A DNA stretch of 64,000 nt from Luteolibacter sp. Y139 (GTDB taxonomy: Bacteria > Verrucomicrobiota > Verrucomicrobiia > Verrucomicrobiales > Akkermansiaceae). The position numbers and the translations under genes were made by a program. This document shows positions 59,428 to 64,000 of this stretch, one piece after another. The notes below the pieces were generated by a model. That model was not told the origin of the DNA. It made no database searches and saw nothing but the letters and a program-made list of their open reading frames with translations. Each line of letters starts with the position of its first letter. Within the stretch, counting starts at the first letter, position 1. The stretch spans positions 310,001-374,000 of the forward strand of contig NZ_JBBUKT010000001.1 of NCBI RefSeq assembly GCF_038066715.1. Reading direction: 5' to 3'.

Positions 59428-60780
59428 ATGGCTGAAGTTTTCCCATCCGCTCCGCAGGCCCCCGGGCTCCCCGAAATGCTCGCCACCGTCCTCAAGTGGC
59501 GTGATACCCCCACCCCACTCTCCGAGGAGGAGTTCAATCAGGCCGTCGAGGAACTCGGCGCCGTCGTCCAGACGCTGGACAAGAGCACCGAGCCACTCGC
59601 CCGCTCGACCCGTGCGACCGGCCTGATCGTGCTCGGCAATCTCCACCGCGACCACGGCCTGCTCGATCACGCATTCCCCTTCTATCAGCTGGCTCTCGAT
59701 AATCCCGCCGACCTCGACGACGGCACCCCGCGCGGCAAGAACGAGCTCGCCAATGCCCACACCAACCGCGGCATCTGCACCCTTTCCGCCGGCGAAAAGG
59801 AAGAACTCCCCGACGCACTGGCCGACTTCGACCGCGCCATCGAACTCCGGAAGGAAATTCCGGCCGATGCCGAGGAGAACGTCCGCTGGGGCCTCGCCGC
59901 CAGCCTGATGAACCGCGGCGACGTGCTGCATCGCATCGGCGAGCGCAATGACGAAGCCCGCGCCGCCTATGACGAAGCCATCGCCCTGCTCGAAGCGATG
60001 GACACCACTCCCGGCGTGCTCCAACGCCTCGCCCTCGCTTGGGCGAACCGCGGTCTCGTCGGAGAATCCCACGACGACGCACGCCGCTGCTTTGAGAAGT
60101 GCATCGAGCTGCTGCCCGAGCCAGAAAATCCGGCCCAGCTCCTGACCCTCTGCAACGCCCTGCTCAATCGCGGACGCCATTCGCTCGGCGCAGCCGGTGA
60201 CCCCGAAGCCGCCGCCGCCGACGCCCGCAAAGTGCTGGACCTCGCCGCTCCCCATGAGCGCAATCACCCCGCCCCCGCCGAGCTTTCCCTCCAAGGCCGC
60301 CACCTGCTCGCCCACTCTCTGGTCACGTGGCTGGATTCTTCCAAGAAGGGCCCGGGCCTTGCCGAAGACTGGATCGGCGACACCACCGACACGGTGGAAG
60401 ATGCTCTCTCCGTGATGCGCCATTGGGAACAGCAAGGCTTCACCGGCCTCCGCCCCCTCGCCGGCGAATTGTTCGCGCTCGGCCTGCACGTCTATCGCGT
60501 CTGCCAGCCGCATTTCTTTGGCGAGTTCCTCATCGAGCAAATGGACCCCGAGGTCTCCCCCGGCGCTCCCTTCGCCGACCCTATGTTCCAGGCCACCGCC
60601 GCCCGCGCCCTGCACACCGTGGTCAATGAAGTCGCCCAGCGCGCCGCTTCCTCCACCCTCGAGCCGGAGCAGATCGAGAAGCAGAAGAAGATCCTCAACA
60701 GCCTCCGCGCCGCCGACCAACGCCTCGCCGCCCTGCAGCAAAAGTACACCCCGCAGCAGCAGGAAGAGGCCGAGGTGTAA
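59428..60780 (+). CDS. TPR-repeat protein
   Basis: 450 residues from MAEVFPSAPQAPGLPEMLAT, no signal peptide, so cytosolic. Repeated helix pairs of TPR type: LIVLGNLHRDHGLLDHAFPF, NELANAHTNRGICTLSAGEK, ADFDRAIELRKEI, AASLMNRGDVLHRIGERNDE and ALAWANRGLVGESHDDARRC. A likely scaffold for protein-protein contacts; partner unknown. A cluster of hairpins follows the stop. Confidence 0.82.
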   Translation: MAEVFPSAPQAPGLPEMLATVLKWRDTPTPLSEEEFNQAVEELGAVVQTLDKSTEPLARSTRATGLIVLGNLHRDHGLLDHAFPFYQLALDNPADLDDGTPRGKNELANAHTNRGICTLSAGEKEELPDALADFDRAIELRKEIPADAEENVRWGLAASLMNRGDVLHRIGERNDEARAAYDEAIALLEAMDTTPGVLQRLALAWANRGLVGESHDDARRCFEKCIELLPEPENPAQLLTLCNALLNRGRHSLGAAGDPEAAAADARKVLDLAAPHERNHPAPAELSLQGRHLLAHSLVTWLDSSKKGPGLAEDWIGDTTDTVEDALSVMRHWEQQGFTGLRPLAGELFALGLHVYRVCQPHFFGEFLIEQMDPEVSPGAPFADPMFQATAARALHTVVNEVAQRAASSTLEPEQIEKQKKILNSLRAADQRLAALQQKYTPQQQEEAEV

Positions 60781-60793
60781 GGGCCATTAAGGG

Positions 60794-60904
60794 GTGTCGA
60801 CGTTCCGTCGACGCATCTCCCCGACCGCGTAGCGGTCAAGGACGGCAGCCGCGGACTTCAGTCCGCGGATCTTCCGGACGACATGTCGTGTCGCAGAGCG
60901 ACAC
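60794..60904. repeat. Family B multi-hairpin array, long copy
   Basis: Four hairpins and a palindrome. A: GTGTCGACG-TTC-CGTCGACGC (60794-60814). B: GACCGC-GTA-GCGGTC (60823-60837). C: CCGCGGACT-TC-AGTCCGCGG (60849-60868). D: self-complementary ACGACATGTCGT (60878-60889). E: GTGTCGC-AGA-GCGACAC (60888-60904). A begins 14 nt after the TPR gene stop. A and B match the layout of the short copy at 29549-29587. The array fills most of the gap between convergent genes. Confidence 0.75.
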
Positions 60905-60958
60905 CGGAACTATCGCCGGAAAAGCCGTCCTCCAAAATCGGGCCGCCCCTTCCACCGC

Positions 60959-62548
60959 TCAGCGCCCTTCAAGGTGCTTTTTGAGAATCCGCTTCACCTC
61001 CACCCCCGCCTCCGGACAGTTCTGCACGCTGTGACCCGAAGGCACGATCAATTCGCTCTCCACCTTGTCCAGATGCGATGACCAATACGGCACGATCCCG
61101 TCCGAGCTGTTAGGCGTGTCACCCTTACCCCGGTCGCCGATCACCGAGTTGATCTTCAGCCCGCTCCGGAACGGCACCCCATCGAGAGCCTTGTAAGGCG
61201 GATACGATGGCGACAACGACCCGATGCTCGTGAACCACCCCTTCGACGAAGTCTCCCCTTTCGTCATCACGCTCGCGAAATCGTTCAGCGTGAAGTCCAC
61301 CAGATCCACCGTCAGCGTCTTCGGCAAGCGGATCAGCTTCACCATCCAGTTGGAAAAGAAGCGGTCGGCCATCGGCGATCCACGATGCGGAGCCGCCATG
61401 AAGATCGCCCGGTCCGGCGTTTGCACCGGCTCATACATCGTTAGCGCCTTAACCGCCTCACGCGTCTTCTCATTCGTGGTGAGCTGGTCCAGCGGCCGCT
61501 TTTGGAAGGCATTGTAAATCCGGTCACCCGGCTTCTTCAGTGACGCCTGCGTGATCACGCCGCCCATCGAGTGGCCGATCACCACCATCTTCTCCCAGCG
61601 ATCCACCGGCCCCTGCTTGCGGGCATACTTGTCCGCCAGCTTCATCGCGAAGCGGAACTTCGCGGCGTTGTAGGTCCAGTTGTTCCCGGTGGGATAGCTG
61701 AAGAACCACACCTGGTAGTTCTCGCGGAACCAAGGCTCGCGGTTCAGTTCATTGTACAGCCTCTTGAATGCCCCCGGGCTCGAGTTCAGCCCGTGCACCA
61801 TGACCAGGGGGATCCGCTTCGGATCATACGGCGAGGAAAGGTAGAGCGCCGTCTCCTCACTGAAGCGACTCGGCAGGAAAACCTTCTCAAGGTCTAGGTC
61901 ATCCAGGTCCGTCATGTGCCAGTAGAAGGCCGAGGGCGCGGACCAGTCGGCCGCAAGCTTCATCGGGTGACTTCCCACAGGCTCCGTCTTCGCCTTGCCC
62001 GGATAGCGGAAGGACCACTGCGGCGCTTGGTTGTTAGGAAAACGCAGCACCGCCGTGAGATTCAGCGGCACCCCCGTCGGTGGCTCGAATTCCCAGCGCG
62101 GCTTCCCTTCCTCTGCCGTCTTCTTCCAACCCACCACCGGCACCCCCATGCCGTCCTCGGTGTGGCGCTCGCCCACGTTCTTCGTGGAAACACGCGACGA
62201 GGGCATGATGGCATCGAGATCCTGCAGTCGAATTCCCGCCCCGAGCGTGTGCGACTCGTCGATGGTCGTGCCCATCTTCACCGCCTGCTCCTGAATCGTC
62301 CCGCCGCCGCAGTGGAGTTGGTCGAAGAGTTTCCCGACCGCATCGTTGTATGACAGCCGGGCCCGTTCCCGCTCCTCCGCGCTACCGGCCACCGCCATCC
62401 CCCGCCATCCCTGGCGGGCTTGCTCGATGAAAATCGAAGGCTCCCCTCGCGAGGCACGCGGGACCACATGGCACTCCGGCGCCGACGGCGTGCCGCATTG
62501 GCAAAGGATCACGAGGGCTGGAATCGCCGCAAGCCGGGAGAACTTCAT
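60959..62548 (-). CDS. Lipoprotein alpha/beta hydrolase (lipase/esterase-like)
   Basis: 529 residues from MKFSRLAAIPALVILCQCGT, with a lipobox-like Cys around residue 16-18, so probably membrane-anchored. Hydrolase core: IPLVMVHGLNSSPGAFKRLY, nucleophile Ser in VVIGHSMGGVITQA, MAAPHRGSPMADRF, Asp probably in NSSDGIVPYWSS and catalytic His in VPSGHSVQNCPEA. The first 230 residues are specific to this subgroup and unassigned. Substrate unknown; lipids or esters in the periplasm are likely. Confidence 0.85.
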   Translation of the reverse strand: MKFSRLAAIPALVILCQCGTPSAPECHVVPRASRGEPSIFIEQARQGWRGMAVAGSAEERERARLSYNDAVGKLFDQLHCGGGTIQEQAVKMGTTIDESHTLGAGIRLQDLDAIMPSSRVSTKNVGERHTEDGMGVPVVGWKKTAEEGKPRWEFEPPTGVPLNLTAVLRFPNNQAPQWSFRYPGKAKTEPVGSHPMKLAADWSAPSAFYWHMTDLDDLDLEKVFLPSRFSEETALYLSSPYDPKRIPLVMVHGLNSSPGAFKRLYNELNREPWFRENYQVWFFSYPTGNNWTYNAAKFRFAMKLADKYARKQGPVDRWEKMVVIGHSMGGVITQASLKKPGDRIYNAFQKRPLDQLTTNEKTREAVKALTMYEPVQTPDRAIFMAAPHRGSPMADRFFSNWMVKLIRLPKTLTVDLVDFTLNDFASVMTKGETSSKGWFTSIGSLSPSYPPYKALDGVPFRSGLKINSVIGDRGKGDTPNSSDGIVPYWSSHLDKVESELIVPSGHSVQNCPEAGVEVKRILKKHLEGR

Positions 62549-62634
62549 GGGTGCGCGGGAGGGATAGCGTGCCCGCGACCACTCGGCAAGATACCGGATC
62601 TTGCGAAACGCCATGGAGAGGATAACTTCCCGGG

Positions 62635-63057
62635 ATGGAAGACCTCGAAACCCTCCGCGCAAAGTTCATGGACTCCAAGCCGGCCCCCATTCCGGAGGAA
62701 GCCTACGAGCCGCGCCATTCCCGCCGGCGGAGAACCATGCGGGAGGAACATGCCCTGCCCGCCTGGGGTCTGTGGGTCATCGGGCTCGCCTTGGTCGTGG
62801 TCGCCTCCGCGGTCACCTACTACTATTTCGGCGAAGAGGCCGTCCTGAGGTCGATGCCTGATGTGCTGAAATATATCGGCATTGTCATCGTGGGCATTGC
62901 CGCCCTTGTCGTCTATTTCCTCCCGACCATCGTCGCGAAAAGCTACCATGTCCGCCGCTCCGGCGCGATTCTCGCGCTGAATTTCCTGCTCGGCTGGACC
63001 TTCATCGGCTGGGTCGGAGCCTTCGTCTGGTCCATCGCCGAAGTCGAAAGCCAGTGA
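62635..63057 (+). CDS. Superinfection-immunity-family membrane protein
   Basis: 140 residues. A charged cytosolic N-terminus (about 1-42, with RHSRRRRTMREEH), two membrane segments (WGLWVIGLALVVVASAVTYY, YIGIVIVGIAALVVYFLP), then the family core PTIVAKSYHVRRSGAILALN and FLLGWTFIGWVGAFVWSIAE. The family is named after T4 Imm, which blocks DNA entry by related phages, but most bacterial members have unproven function. The extra N-terminal segment and first helix are additions to the minimal family form. No phage genes are near. Confidence 0.8.
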   Translation: MEDLETLRAKFMDSKPAPIPEEAYEPRHSRRRRTMREEHALPAWGLWVIGLALVVVASAVTYYYFGEEAVLRSMPDVLKYIGIVIVGIAALVVYFLPTIVAKSYHVRRSGAILALNFLLGWTFIGWVGAFVWSIAEVESQ

Positions 63058-63061
63058 CGCG

Positions 63062-64000
63062 TCACAGCCGTCCGGCCGCCTTGATATCCAGATAGCGGTT
63101 TGCCAGTGCGACCGGGAACTGCTGCGCCGGCACGTCCAGCGTCAGGATGCCGAATCCTTGCAAGGTGGTCAGCACTTGCGCGCGCTCGGCGTCGTAACGC
63201 TCGGCGGCAGCGAAGCGCAGGGCATCGGAAAATTCATCGATCGCCTTCGTCCGCGCGTCTTCCACGGAACGTTCGCGCAAGCTCGCGAGCATCACGAGAT
63301 GCTTCGAACGCAGCAGCCGCAGCGCCGGGATCAGCTCGGACGAATCCTCACCGCGCAGGTTCGTCATCACCACCACCAGCGCCCTTCGTTTCTGGCGGGC
63401 CAGCAAGCTCTCCGCCGCCGCCGCAAAGTCGCTCGGCTCCGGCGTCGTCTGATAGTCGAAGAGGTGATTCAGCAGGACCGACATCGAGTGCGCCCCCTTC
63501 ACCGGCGGCAGCCAGCGGTTGGTCCCGCCGAAAGCCTGCACGCCGACCTGGTCTCCCTGCCGCAGCGCCACGTAGGACAGCAGCAGCATCGCATTCAAGC
63601 AGTGGTCGAACTGCGGCAGCTCGCCATCCATCGCCCGCATCCGCCGTCCGGTATCAGTCAGGAAGATCACCGTCTGGTTCCGCTGCTCTTGGAACTCGCG
63701 GCTGATCAGTGCCACCCGCCGCGAGGTCGCCTTCCAGTCGATCTGCGACATCGGATCGCCTTCACGATACTCGCGGAGCTGATGGAAGTCCCGGCTGCTC
63801 CCCGCGAAGGATTTGCGAACGATCCCCATGTGCTCCTGACGCGCCTGCATCGCCAGCAGCGCGAACTTCAGCACCGGCTCATAGTCCGGATAGACTTTCA
63901 CCTCCTCCGCCACCCCGGCCAGATGGCGCATGCGCCAAAGGCCCAACAACGATGTCCGTCGTACATGGACCTTCCCGAAGTGAGCGATGCCGCGCTCGAT
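63062..64000 (-). CDS. DUF58-family protein, 5' truncated by window edge
   Basis: The open frame runs to the window edge without a stop; at least 312 residues are visible. Conserved DUF58 signature YREGDPMSQIDWKATSRR, followed by ISREFQEQRNQTVIFLTDTG, a VWA-like fold (LLSYVALRQGDQVGVQAFGG) and RRALVVVMTNLRGEDSSELI. Full-length members begin with two membrane helices, which must lie outside. DUF58 proteins usually sit beside MoxR ATPases and VWA proteins and are thought to act in envelope protein maturation. Converges with the gene ending at 63057. Confidence 0.9.
   Translation of the reverse strand: MERGIAHFGKVHVRRTSLLGLWRMRHLAGVAEEVKVYPDYEPVLKFALLAMQARQEHMGIVRKSFAGSSRDFHQLREYREGDPMSQIDWKATSRRVALISREFQEQRNQTVIFLTDTGRRMRAMDGELPQFDHCLNAMLLLSYVALRQGDQVGVQAFGGTNRWLPPVKGAHSMSVLLNHLFDYQTTPEPSDFAAAAESLLARQKRRALVVVMTNLRGEDSSELIPALRLLRSKHLVMLASLRERSVEDARTKAIDEFSDALRFAAAERYDAERAQVLTTLQGFGILTLDVPAQQFPVALANRYLDIKAAGRL

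Overview
The window is GC-rich bacterial chromosome, almost certainly from a member of the Verrucomicrobiota (Verrucomicrobiales, Luteolibacter/Haloferula-like). The evidence is the protein families: an Amuc_1098-type pilus secretin, the paired DUF1592-type cytochrome and DUF1552 proteins, a PEP-CTERM protein, DUF1080 and DUF5722 proteins, many secreted glycosidases, and few recognisable Shine-Dalgarno sites. I see no rRNA, tRNA, CRISPR array, transposase or prophage module. Genes are closely packed on both strands, and the first and last genes are cut by the window edges.

Layout. 1-5.7 kb: truncated DUF5722 protein, secreted beta-helix protein, a small HTH-like protein, a membrane protein, and a DUF1194/PEP-CTERM protein divergent from a membrane-anchored unknown, with a pair of operator-like dyads between them. 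5.8-8.5 kb: lpxD and an ompH/skp-like gene (envelope biogenesis), then panC. 8.6-14.8 kb: accessory stretch with a TetX-like FAD monooxygenase behind two palindromic operators, orphan small ORFs, a PaiB-like flavoprotein, two HupE/UreJ-like genes and small membrane proteins. 15-22.5 kb: nadB, a secreted double-psi-barrel-like protein, a PhoD-like phosphatase, a sterol-desaturase-type hydroxylase and an EboF-like phosphodiesterase. 22.5-25 kb: two tandem paralogous small membrane proteins around an anchored coiled-coil protein, then a two-gene nucleotidyltransferase module resembling a toxin-antitoxin unit. 25-30.6 kb: a complete LivJ/H/M/G/F branched-chain amino-acid-type ABC operon and a D-2-hydroxyacid dehydrogenase. 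30.6-39.2 kb: GH2 enzyme divergent from the DUF1592/DUF1552 pair, an esterase and an RlmI-like methyltransferase. 39.4-46 kb: secreted proteins of unknown function (one with a DUF4375/DMP19-like C-terminus), a GNAT acetyltransferase and an ECF sigma/anti-sigma pair. 46-54 kb: secreted glycosidases, a large secreted unknown, an HNH nuclease and a DUF1080 protein. 54-64 kb: an AsmA-like protein, the Amuc_1098-type secretin and ribF in one direction, then a TPR protein, a lipoprotein hydrolase, a superinfection-immunity-family membrane protein and a truncated DUF58 protein.

How it works together. The main theme is extracellular and envelope biology: polysaccharide breakdown (GH2, GH36/27-like, GH5-like, beta-helix, DUF1080, esterase), uptake (Liv transporter), outer-membrane construction (LpxD, OmpH, AsmA-like, secretin) and cofactor synthesis (PanC, NadB, RibF).

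The strongest unexplained signal is non-coding: dispersed intergenic hairpin elements. Family A has three copies (near 20.2, 37.8 and 39.3 kb), each starting about 90 nt after a stop codon. Copies 1 and 2 are about 92% identical. Copy 3 has different stem sequences but keeps the same three-stem layout, stem lengths, loop sizes and spacings, which is the signature of compensatory change. A second family follows stop codons near 29.55 and 60.8 kb.
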